NCBI GenBank assembly: GCA_035771165.1
Contig: JAWNZC010000319.1
Location: forward strand, 1,066,501-1,130,500
Direction of reading: 5' to 3'
DNA: 64,000 bases
From: Paragorgia papillata
Lineage: Eukaryota; Cnidaria; Anthozoa; Scleralcyonacea; Coralliidae
Shown here: one piece after another, positions 54,287-62,834 of the stretch
Numbering within the stretch: position 1 is the first letter of the stretch
Layout: every line of letters starts with the position of its first letter
Program-made: the position numbers and the translations under genes
Notes under the pieces: model-generated
What the model was told of the DNA's origin: nothing
The model's database searches: none
The model's input: the letters and a program-made list of their open reading frames with translations, nothing else

Positions 54287-57200
54287 GAGCAACAACAACA
54301 ACACCACAAACAACAACAACACAAGCAACAACATTAACAACACCAATTCTTCATTCTTATTTTTACGTAGCTTCCTCAAGTGATACGGCGTCCATGGACG
54401 ATTGGTCTCCGAACCGTTACGAAGACTTACTTGACCTTCCTTGTATTGTGTTGGTCAGCGGTAAAGAGAGAACCGGAGATACCTTTCCCCGGTAAGGCAA
54501 CGGGAAATATAAACACTTTTATGATTAGAAATATTTCCTTTTATAAAATATTATCTTTATTTTTGCCAAGGTCATTAAAATATTGTGATTTCCGACTTCT
54601 TAACGAACATTGCCAACATCGCTCGACGTTGGAACTCGAGTTTAACGCAGTGTCGCGTTACATCAACAGTGGCCTCGGTACTAGTTCCCAGGACTGCACT
54701 CGTGATGTTGCGAGTAATAAAGGAAATTCTGCAGCAAACGACGACAAAGGTCGCGACACAAATGTCGGTCAGACGGAAAAGTCGCGAATTGATACTCGAA
54801 ACCAGTTTTGTTCTAGTTATCCACTACCTGTTTTACTGGTTTCTCGAACAGCATATAGGTAAGTAAGCATTACTGCACATGACATAGCAGTATATAATGT
54901 CATACATCGAACTTGAAGTCATCTGAGTCCCCATAGCTCAATGGTTAGAGCGTCTGGGTTGTACACATATTCATCTTCGTTCAAATCATCGGAGTCCCCG
55001 TAGTTCAATGGTTAGAGCGTCTGGGTTGTACACATATTCATCTTCGTTCAAATCATCTGAGTCCCCGTAGTTCAATGGTTAGAGCGTCTGGGTTGTACAC
55101 ATATTCATCTTCGTTCAAATCATTGGAGTCTCAGTTGGGTTCAAGTCCCGCTTGGAAACTAACAAGTTTTTAAATAAATATTTTAAGGACATTGCAAAAG
55201 GACTTTTTTGGTTGTCCCAAACATCTTCGTCTTGGCTCTGATCCCTCTGCCAAGTGGAACAGCGATCAAAGGCCAGCTCTGGTCAGCGATCTACCGTCCG
55301 AACAATCGAAATATTATCGCCGCTGGACAAAGCCAAGAGGTACGCCTGTGTCCACGCACCCTCTAGAAAATGACGATCCTTAATTCACCAGTCAATTTTT
55401 TAATTGTTTTTTTTTGTGTTTTCAGAGGCTGCCCCTCGTATGGCGAAAGATAAAAGCTCAGCTGATGTTAACCACATGAAATATTATTCACGATGCTTTC
55501 TGTTCAGCGGTCCTCCCCAGGTAAGAAAGCATACCAGAATGCAACTGGTTAGAGCTATATTTCCCGCTTTTTTCATATTTCAGCTGGCGGGAAATCTTAT
55601 GTATTTATATGAATATCATTCCAGGTCGGTAAAACAGCCTCAGTACTTCATTTTATTCAATTATTATACGGCACTCTTCTGAAATTACAACGCGTTGACG
55701 TGTATGACGAGGTACCAGACTCCTTGGCCGCGTGCAATCAAATACCAGCGTCTGAAATGGATCAACCTAACGCGAAAATCTTGTCCAAAACCCATTTTAA
55801 CCCCACCCTTGTCGGTACAAGATTTTCATCAGTTAGTCCTCTTCATGCTTGGCTTGATAAAGAGAAAAATAATAAAAACGTCAAAGTTACAAATGGTGAC
55901 GTCAAAAGTGACGTCAGAGGTGACGTCGATAGTGATATCATACCAAGACAGCCACTTACGTCATCAGTGATGATGTCATCGTTTGCGGCGTACGATTCCT
56001 ACCACCACTGTGACGAGTGCAAGAATTACCGTGAAGGATTGGGACCAAGTTTATGCAGTAAACACGTGATCACTTTAGAGTCAGGTGACCAGCTGACGTT
56101 TGTCATCCCCAGTGCTCGACGAGAGTGGTTTACGTTCAATGAAAAGAACGAACTGCGCACACTCAAACTTCCCATTGTGACGCGAAAATTTACAACTGAA
56201 GGATGGAAACTTGAAGCTAGACAATGTGAGCGAAATCTGATCAGCAAGACGCCTATTTTTACACCTTCAGCTGGCAGGCAAGAGCAAGGTAAGATAGTTT
56301 GCCCATTTTTACACCTTCAACTTGCAGGCATGAGTAAGGTAAGATAGTTTGCCCATTTTTTACACCTTCAACTTGCAGGCATGAGTAAGGTAGGGGTGGT
56401 ATCATGTGCTCAAAGACTCTGAAAATGTTTGAATGTAGTACTAGCGTAATGTAGTCGCAGGTCACAAAATAGTACTCTGCAGTTTAAAATACAACGTTGA
56501 GGCAAAATGCCCTGTGTACGAGGTTGACTTTTTCATGATGTCACAATTATTTCTATTGTAGGACTTCTTAATCTTTATCACGCAATGGAAGGTCGTGATC
56601 ACGTGCACTTGATTTTTGTCAAGAACAGTGAACTGGCGTTCTATCAGAAGATTTGGCCTAATCACGTGATAGTTGGACTGCCTCCGTTGTGTAACTCCAA
56701 AGGACTGGGAATGACTAAGGATATCATAAAGGTTTGTATTGTCTTGAGCTAGGGTTTTTCTCTACATTATATGTTACAAATGAGAAAATTAGATACGTTA
56801 TATTTCTTGCAAATTAGATACATTATCTATGTTACAACTGGAATAATTCTTTTCGCAGGAATTTGCCACTGAAAATCTTTCAACTGAAAGACAAAGGCAG
56901 CAATGTGATAATTCTAATTTTGTTTGGCCATTTGTTCATATTATGGACGATTCGTGCGTTATGTGGCAAAATCGTGCCGTAGACAGTTCAAACAAGTAAG
57001 TGATATCAGAACACAGTACAGTACAGTGCAGTGCAGTGCAGTACAGTACAGTGTAGTACAGTACAGTACAGTGCAGTACAGTACAGTACAGTTCAGTACA
57101 GTACAGTACAGTATAGTGCAGTACAGAGTACAGTGCAGTACGGTACAGTACAGAGTACAGTGCAGTACAGTACAGTACAGTACAGTACAGTACAACACAA

Positions 57201-58110
57201 CACATCACAGTACAACACCGCACAATAATTCTGATTTGTTCGATTTACTTTTAATTTTAGCTTTCAAGACGATGACCGCTCAAAGCCTGAGGACTGGTCT
57301 TTGCTCCAGACCACGCGATTGGTTGAATCATCTCCAAATGTGACGTCGTTTGCGTTGATAGGTTTCCACCCATGGGGTACTGGAAACGTGACCCAGTATA
57401 AACTTAACTCGTACTCAGTCTGCCAAGTGCACGCCTCGCTGTTTCTAAACGTTGACGCCACACGTCACGTGAGTTACAACCGGCGCTTATTTTCCTGGGA
57501 CCAAGTGGACTTTAACCTTCATGTGAGCTCGCAAGGAGGTTTGGTACTGCGTTACAACCATCTCAACGTGTTAAAGAAACGAATTCCAATTGGTGGAGGA
57601 TGTAGTTTTGACGTCACACCTAATATAGATGACATCATTTCACTTCCTGACCGTGATCCTGCACACGTCATTCCCGCGCCTGCGCATTACCTTCTAGAGG
57701 AATACCTAAGGCTGAAAGCTGCAGAGAAGATATTCCCAGCAGCCTCTGGGAACCCGGCTAGTCCAGTGCTATTATTAGACTGTTTTGTTAATTTGGGGCC
57801 AAGTATTACTGTTGAGTATCGCAGTGTATTGTCTAGAGACCGCGAGGCGCCTGGGCCGATTTTATACGGCGGCATTTTGTTGTACCTTTGTAGCGGATAT
57901 GATGTCACAAAGGAAGCGTTACGTGACTTCCAGTTCTGTCCTGGGGCAAAGATCTGCGTGATCAGTTCAGATCGTAGTACACTGAGGGATCAGGTGGTAA
58001 AACTGGACCTTGAGGAACATTGGAGGTTTCGATTGAGAGATGAATTCAAGACTGCAAGTAGTTTGGGAGACGATGCTTTGTATTTTCTCACGGGCACTTA
58101 TGACGGCTGA
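46363..58110 (+). CDS. GREB1L: GREB1/GREB1-like protein
   Basis: I recognise an orthologue of vertebrate GREB1/GREB1L. Twenty exons join in phase: 46363-46468, 46606-46698, 46911-47270, 47387-47824, 48037-48344, 48824-49043, 49769-50291, 51086-51360, 51917-52325, 53829-53935, 54371-54491, 54571-54858, 55188-55339, 55426-55520, 55625-56288, 56562-56731, 56859-56995 and 57261-58110 (18 listed segments cover the whole frame), giving 1771 residues; human GREB1 is about 1950. Conserved stretches are AVDKRFLPCD, GFSGSCIGCG, TQPKKQKHLK, RSLKYCDFRLL, FSGPPQVGKT (P-loop-like, about residue 1160), DVYDE, YHHCDECKNY, LLNLYHAMEGRDH, DDSCVMW, RLRDEFKTA and LYFLTGTYDG at the end. Vertebrate GREB1 is an estrogen-receptor cofactor with a reported glycosyltransferase function; cnidarians are not known to have a vertebrate-type estrogen receptor, so the ancestral role differs or is broader. 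The exon 3 donor (GTTGTT at 47271) is weak, with GTGAGT at 47334 out of phase. Introns carry many repeats. Confidence 0.92.
46714..46872. repeat. (CATC/CATT)n degenerate microsatellite
   Basis: Imperfect ATCC/ATTC repeats lie in the GREB1 intron between 46698 and 46911. They create spurious IHPSIHPS frames. Confidence 0.9.
49085..49745 (+). repeat. Minisatellite of about 125-bp units
   Basis: Five tandem units contain GCCTAGGATGTCTGAGGGTT, CTTTGATGAGTAAAAT and GGCCAGCTCAGGCAGGAATG. They lie in the GREB1 intron 49044-49768. Single diverged units occur at 13795, 37015 and 45600. Confidence 0.85.
50322..51050. repeat. Long (CTTC)n polypyrimidine tract
   Basis: About 700 bp of almost pure CTTC repeats with a few interruptions (CTACCTTCCTTGCTTCC blocks recur, so part was amplified as a larger unit). 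It lies in the GREB1 intron 50292-51085. All long Leu-Pro-Ser-Phe or Lys-Glu-Gly-Arg frames here are artefacts. Confidence 0.97.
52433..52656. mobile_element. TTA-flanked MITE (PIF/Harbinger-like), AGCCCCAATCAAACGAG ends
   Basis: The ends are AGCCCCAATCAAACGAGAAC and GTTCTCGTTTGATTGGGGCT, and the match extends into GCAAGTCATCGCAAGTTGGC. TTA is at 52430-52432 and 52657-52659. It lies in the GREB1 intron 52326-53828, next to another MITE. Confidence 0.85.
52689..53694. mobile_element. TA-flanked element with CACGCGTAAAAA ends, containing a nested repeat
   Basis: The ends are CACGCGTAAAAATCTCACAG and TATTTTTACGCGTG, with TA on both sides. The left part has ACAAGTTGTT-type words. The right part contains copy 4 of the constant-head hairpin repeat (53341-53635), probably a later insertion. 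It lies in the GREB1 intron 52326-53828. Confidence 0.7.
53341..53635 (+). repeat. Constant-head / variable-stem hairpin repeat, copy 4
   Basis: The head at 53341-53404 (CATTAATAATTCATGA, CGAAAACACAAAAGAAATCA) is followed by GTAAATCGGATACAGC ... GATTTAC. A hairpin at about 53526-53635 is built from GATACAGC, GCTGTATCTGATTTAC and GTAAATCAGATACAGC around the ACGGCTCGCCTTG loop. Its stem word differs completely from those of copies 1-3, yet is reused throughout this copy. Confidence 0.7.
53990..54330. repeat. (CAA)n microsatellite
   Basis: CAA/CAG/CAC triplet repeats fill most of the GREB1 intron 53936-54370. Long poly-Leu, poly-Cys or poly-Asn-Thr frames here are artefacts. Confidence 0.95.
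54925..55165 (+). repeat. Tandem tRNA-like units, 67-bp period
   Basis: Three units begin at 54925, 54992 and 55059 with GAGTCCCC(A/G)TAG(C/T)TCAATGG then TTAGAGC, an A-box-like D arm. They continue with GGGTTGTACACATATTCATC and a B-box-like CGTTCAAATC. A fourth partial unit at 55126 ends in GGGTTCAAGTCCCGC. The T arm does not pair well in the full units, so functional tRNAs are unlikely. They lie in the GREB1 intron 54859-55187. Confidence 0.7.
57010..57200. repeat. (CAGTA)n microsatellite
   Basis: About 38 units of ACAGT with CAGTG variants lie in the GREB1 intron 56996-57260. The YCTVLY and VQYSTVQ frames are artefacts. Confidence 0.95.
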
Positions 58111-58156
58111 GAAGTTGATCAGAATTCGAGTAAAGCTGCGGGCTGGTAACTAGCTA

Positions 58157-58527
58157 GCCTGGTACCCTGGCCCAATCAAAGAATATGGGCGAGGTAATCA
58201 CTAAAGACTTCTGCTTTCCTATAGATCGTTTTCATCTGACGTCACGGCGGCCATATTGGTGTACCAAAACAATGAAATGGCGGCCATATTGGTGTACGGT
58301 ATGGGAATTAGCTCTTTCTTATTCAAATATTTCGTATTGTTTCACCACCCCAATGGGGCCACCGATCACGTGAGTGAAAACGATCTATTGATTGAAATTT
58401 CGCGCGTTTTTAGTGACTATGAGTAAAACTGCAATCGTCATAAGTGGAATTAGCCCTGATGACGCGAGAATGAGATTAGTGGTTACCTGGCCCATATTTC
58501 TTTTGAAATTGGGCCAGGGTACCAGGC
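58157..58527. mobile_element. TA-flanked MITE, GCCTGGTACC family, copy 4, with nested insertion
   Basis: The ends are GCCTGGTACCCTGGCCCAAT and ATTGGGCCAGGGTACCAGGC, with TA on both sides. A second element splits it at 58224-58385. Removing that insertion restores the same interior (CTGCTTTCC-TA-TTG) seen in copy 3. Confidence 0.8.
58224..58385. mobile_element. Nested TA-flanked MITE, GATCGTTTTCA ends
   Basis: The ends are GATCGTTTTCATCTGACGTC and CACGTGAGTGAAAACGATC, with TA at 58222-58223 and 58386-58387. The interior has two GGCGGCCATATTGGTGTAC copies. It is inserted in the GCCTGGTACC MITE. Confidence 0.8.
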
Positions 58528-58844
58528 TAGCAACTAGCATGCCTGCAACTAACCTAGTTGCATGGCTGGCAACTAGCATGCCTGCAGCAACCTATGTACA
58601 AAAAGCTCTAAATATTACCATTAATCTAATTTGTTTTCTATGTAAATAAGAATTAATTGCACAAATAACCATAAATATGTCCATAGCTTACTTTGAAACG
58701 TCGGAGATACATCGGAATAAGTCGGACCATATGAATTTCCAGCATTTTGGCGACAGACGGTTGAAAAACTATTTTTAAATGTCCGTATTTTTCACCCTAA
58801 TATATGTTTCTTTGTTTGTTTGTCAAATTTTACGTTAAAAAAGG

Positions 58845-59069
58845 ATGAAAAAATTGACTGAGTATTGTTCGGAACACAATCGTCTTCCCTTCGGTATTTT
58901 CCGTAAATCCGAGTACATTCCCGCCATTCCTGAGGCGTTTTCAGAAGAACATCAAAATATTTTGGCCTTGGCTTTCTCGTCTTTCTGGAGGACTAAACGC
59001 CAAGAAAAACCTTTCACAAGTGGTTCATTCGTTTATCTGCGGACTCGAAAGCAAGACTTAAAGCTCTAG
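58845..59069 (+). other. 74-codon open frame in a probable spliced leader of the bHLH gene
   Basis: An ATG frame (MKKLTEYCSEHNRLPFGIF ...) ends in TAG at 59067-59069. A GTAAGT donor lies at the stop (after 59066) and a TTTTTAG acceptor ends at 59295, 31 bp before the bHLH start codon. It may therefore be an upstream ORF in the 5' leader exon of the bHLH transcript. I do not recognise the peptide. Confidence 0.35.
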
Positions 59070-59326
59070 TAAGTATTCTGTTAATGTTTTGTAGCGTTTT
59101 TGGGCTGCTGTATGTAATTTGTTTATGAGTTTTTTAAACTCGAATATAGCAAAGCTCTTTCAATTCAATGGAAAACTATATAATTTCTTCTTTTTTCGTG
59201 GGGAAAACGGTACAAAACAGTCTTTTGAAGACCAAATATTAAACAACAAATACTCCCAATTCTGAATTTTATACTCTTTCGGGTCAAATTTTTAGACTGA
59301 AAAACAATTCAAGTCATTTCTAAAAG

Positions 59327-59770
59327 ATGGATTCTGTATTTACTCCGAGCAACTTTTTGCCTTCAGAATATCTTTTACCGCTTTCTCCAATAACTGACCT
59401 AACTTGTAAAGAAAACCCTAATGTTTTATTTGAAGAAAACGTTTTACCAAACGAAGATTGTTCAGAAAAAAATATTTCGCATAATTCTTCGAAGGTGTCG
59501 GAAAAATCTTCGTTTGATGACGGCGAAAACCGATGGGAGCCGAAGATGAAACGAACCAAAAAACGATGGGAAACCGACAGACGCCGAAACAAAGCGGAGA
59601 AAGACGCGTTTAAACGATTATGCGAGATCGTGCCGGGCCTTCGTGTTTTAAAAAGACCAACAAAAATAGAAATTTTAAAGCAAACTATTCTGTATATTAA
59701 AGAGCTTCAAAAGGATGCTGCGGAACTGGAAGAAGAAGCTAAAAAAAATGGTATATTAGTTTGTGATTAA
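59327..59770 (+). CDS. bHLH transcription factor with non-canonical basic region
   Basis: The coding exon is single, 147 residues, with ATG at 59327. Residues about 1-75 are acidic or Ser-rich and contain no recognised domain. A basic helix-loop-helix domain follows, from about residue 77 to 135. The basic region and helix 1 read KKRWETDRRRNKAEKDAF then KRLCEIVPGL, and helix 2 contains RPTKIEILKQTILYIKELQ. Aligned on the helix-1 Phe and Pro, the position that is Glu in DNA-binding bHLH proteins (the E-box CA contact) is Asp. The preceding Asn is replaced by Trp. The helix and loop residues are otherwise normal, most like the group A (Atonal/Twist-type) factors. It should act in the nucleus as a dimer. 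DNA binding may be altered or lost (inference). A leader exon probably ends at 59066. Confidence 0.8.
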   Translation: MDSVFTPSNFLPSEYLLPLSPITDLTCKENPNVLFEENVLPNEDCSEKNISHNSSKVSEKSSFDDGENRWEPKMKRTKKRWETDRRRNKAEKDAFKRLCEIVPGLRVLKRPTKIEILKQTILYIKELQKDAAELEEEAKKNGILVCD

Positions 59771-59986
59771 ATTAAAACTATTTTTCGGGCTTTGGACCTG
59801 TTGTTGGACAACATTCATAGGTTGGTTGTTTATTTTTTAGCAGAAAGTATAAAATAAAAGAGATAAATAAATTGTGGGTGTAATTTATTAGAGGCGTACT
59901 GTACAATTTTCCCAGGCGATGCGTTTATAAATTTGTCAGTTTTATTTCAAAGTGAATGCATCAAAATATTTAATGAGGGATGGCCC

Positions 59987-60373
59987 CAACCTCGTACCCA
60001 GGGCCATTTGTAGCGAACTGGGCCAAGATGGCGAATAAAACAAAATGGCGGGAACAAATGGCCCTGGTGGAGGCTAGCTCAAAATGCGCAGTATATTGCG
60101 CATTTTATTAACTAGAACTCAGTTCTTTACACAGTAATTATGCCTAATTACACCTAATTATTGCATGGTTTAAAATATAATTTCCCGTGCCGTGTGCAGG
60201 AACAACCGACAAGGTCAAAATACAATTAAAAAAAAAAATACAAAATCAAACCGTCTGATTTACGCCATAAGCTCTTGACCAATCAGAGGCTGAGATAGCC
60301 TGGCCTCCACCAGGGCCATTTGTTCCCGCCATCTTGGCCCAGTTCCCTACAAATGGCCCTGGGTACGAGGTTG
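59987..60373. mobile_element. MITE with CAACCTCGTACCCAGGGCC ends and 9-bp duplication, inside a SINE
   Basis: The ends are CAACCTCGTACCCAGGGCCA and TGGCCCTGGGTACGAGGTTG. GGATGGCCC is repeated exactly at 59978-59986 and 60374-60382. The arms also match over AACTGGGCCAAGATGGCG. The right flank continues into the SINE body TTACTGGACCTCTGAGGA (60383-60455), so the element interrupted a SINE. An older copy is at 3806-4395. Confidence 0.85.
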
Positions 60374-60559
60374 GGATGGCCCTTACTGGACCTCTGAGGA
60401 GAACAGTTTAGATATGACTGATAGAGTTATCCAGTATAAATAAAGTTAGTTTAGTTTACTTGTGTTCACACGATCGTTTTTGTATCGTATTTGCTTGTCC
60501 ACGTCCGTTTTTGGCAAAAACGGAGACTTTCGAAAACGCCGAGTCAACGTTTTCGAGTA

Positions 60560-61039
60560 CACGCGTAAAAACGCACAACTTGTTCACGGTTGTCAACAGG
60601 CGTGAACAATGTTGTGCTGCCATCCGTGAACAATGTTGTGCTGCTCGCCGTGAACAAGTTGTCAACAAGTTGTTCACTTATGGTTCAAACAACTTGTTCA
60701 CGGATAAATCAACAGTCATGAACAAGTTGTTCCAACAGTACATTTTTATAGCCAACAACGTTGTTCGCACATGATACAACATGTTGTTACAGCATGACGA
60801 AATAACAACGATGAACAACAATGTTACAACAATGGTGAACATGGTTGATGTATCAACACGTTCTTCGGTTGTTACAACATGCGTGAACAACGGTTGTTGT
60901 TTCATCAAGCTGTAACAACTTGTTGAAACAATGATGAACAATGTTGTTCATTTGTCAATGTTGTTCACATATGTCAACAAGTTGTTACAGCATTGTTCAG
61001 GCAACAATGCTGTAACAACTTGCGACATTTTTACGCGTG
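60560..61039. mobile_element. TA-flanked MITE with CACGCGTAAAAA ends, copy 2
   Basis: The ends are CACGCGTAAAAACGCACAAC and GCGACATTTTTACGCGTG, with TA on both sides. The interior matches 12579-13022 in inverted orientation, including AAATCAACAGTCATGAACAA. The interior frames on both strands are repeat artefacts. Confidence 0.85.
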
Positions 61040-61104
61040 TAGACGAAAGGCAAAGACGAATAAAAAGGTTTTCATTTTTGCGCGAAAACGCTACATTTTC
61101 CCAT

Positions 61105-61258
61105 ATGTTGTACATGGAAGTTTGTAGCGCTCTCAAGTGTTTTCTGACCAGTAAGATTGTGCTTGAAGTATCATTTTGTTCCCTATTAAAATATCGTTAT
61201 CTCAGCGTTAATAATATTAATTTGTATATAACTATGAGCTTTCACATATTTCCATATG
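61105..61258 (+). repeat. Tandem repeat unit 1, split from its partner by a MITE
   Basis: The segment (GACCAGTAAGATTGTGCTTG, CCTATTAAAATATCGTT, ATAACTATGAGCTTTCA, TTTCCATATGTTA) is repeated at about 61687-61858, with a partial third unit at about 61850-61895. The MITE at 61262-61684 sits exactly between units 1 and 2. Confidence 0.75.
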
Positions 61259-61261
61259 TTA

Positions 61262-61684
61262 AGGCCTGGCCAAACGCTTTCAACATTTCATTCAACATCG
61301 TTCAACATTGTTGAATTCAACATGTTGAAAGCGTTTGGCCACCCCTGTTGAATGTTGTTGAACGTTGTTGAATGGTGTTGAATGATGTTGAACGAAATTT
61401 GAACATGTTCAAATTTTCGTTCAACACGCGTTCAACATTTCTATTGTTCTCAAAATGTTGAAAGGTGTTGAACGCATTTGGCCACATTTCATTCAACTTT
61501 GTTGAACAGAGACATGCGCCATGCGGGATATTGTCGATTCCAGCTTTTGTGGAGCCCACGTTCAATTAATTGTCATTCATGAATGTTGAACGATGTTGAA
61601 TTCATTTGACCACTCGTGCTTTCAACATTATTCAACATCGTTCAACGATGTTGAATGCGATGTTGAAAGCGTTTGGCCAGGCTT
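61262..61684. mobile_element. TTA-flanked MITE, AGGCCTGGCCAAACGC ends, copy 2
   Basis: The ends are AGGCCTGGCCAAACGCTTTC and GCGTTTGGCCAGGCTT, with TTA at 61259-61261 and 61685-61687. It is longer than the copy at 21427-21649 and contains additional GTTGAA-word arms (CATTTGGCCACATTTCATTC). It splits two tandem repeat units. Confidence 0.8.
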
Positions 61685-61899
61685 TTATACAAAGGACATT
61701 GTAGTGCTCTCAAATGTTTTCCGACCAGTAAGATTCTGCTTGAAGTATAATTTTTTCCCCTATTAAAATATCGTTTAATATCTCGGCCTTGATAATAACT
61801 TGTATAAAGTATATAACTATGAACTTTCATATTTTTCCATATGTTATACAAAGGACATTGTAGTGTTCTCCAACAAGTTTTTCGAACCAGTAAGAGTTT

Positions 61900-62834
61900 C
61901 TTAAGAAACGTTTGAACCACCGGTCTCGACCACAGGGTGGCTTTCAAGTTTCAACAACGAGAAATGATTAAATTAATTCTGATTTTGCGATAAGAAAAGT
62001 CGTCAGGAGGCTTCCAGCGTAGAGTGTGATTTCCAATTAACGCAAACCCAAAGGAAAATAACTACATAAGGATACATCGCACGCCCCCGCCTCAACGATT
62101 GAAATCTTTTGAGGAAAATACATATTTAAATATTAAAAGAACAGTGGCAGGTGGCTGTAGGGTTTGTTGCTGTGGTGATATATAGGTACGAGAAGAAAAT
62201 GGAATATTGGATGTATTTGCTGCTGTAATCCGGTTCAGATCTCCTCCAAAGTTGAGTTACTTTTCTTTATACGCTAAAATTGGAAAAGAAAGGGAAAATA
62301 GCCATAGGTTAGTATTATTTTGCTGGAATATGGATCTTGCACTCTCGTGGACATAGACGGTGAAATATATTATTTATTCCTCGCCGTCTTGCCAAGCGAA
62401 ATAAGCTTGGACGGATCAAAACTTCAAGTGTAATATTTTTAAGTTGAAACTACAGTTTCTACGGAATTGAACAGGAAAAGAGAATCGAAATATAGATATT
62501 GGGTTTTTATCAAATTCAAGACTGATCATGATAGTCCAACGGTCATAGATTGTGAAATCTATTATTCATCGCTTTTGGGAAGCAATATTTGGGCTCAACA
62601 GTTCAAGTTTGGTGTTAATTTTTTTAACCCGATGACAAAGGCGCAAGTGCAAGCAATTAGCACCGAAACAGTAATTATTTTTGGTGTTGAACGTCGAAGA
62701 AGTAATATCGTTTTGGTCTAATCTCAACTAGATAGCTTCTTTCAAGGTTAGTCTCGGCGTGTCTGATAGTATTTGACATATAGGAATCAAACGTGAACGT
62801 TTATTTCTGTACTAAGAAGTTTATAACTGACAAC
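61900..62834. other. Upstream region of the neurensin-like gene
   Basis: No supported coding exon is seen. An open frame at 62467-62721 has no upstream ATG and no recognised motif. This stretch probably holds the promoter and 5' UTR of the gene starting at 62835. Confidence 0.4.

Noticed and set aside
57687..57908. Minus-strand frame inside the last GREB1 exon
   Set aside because: It is an antisense shadow of a well-supported coding exon.
62467..62721. An 84-codon frame upstream of the neurensin-like gene
   Set aside because: It lacks an initial ATG and recognised motifs; more likely part of the 5' untranslated region.
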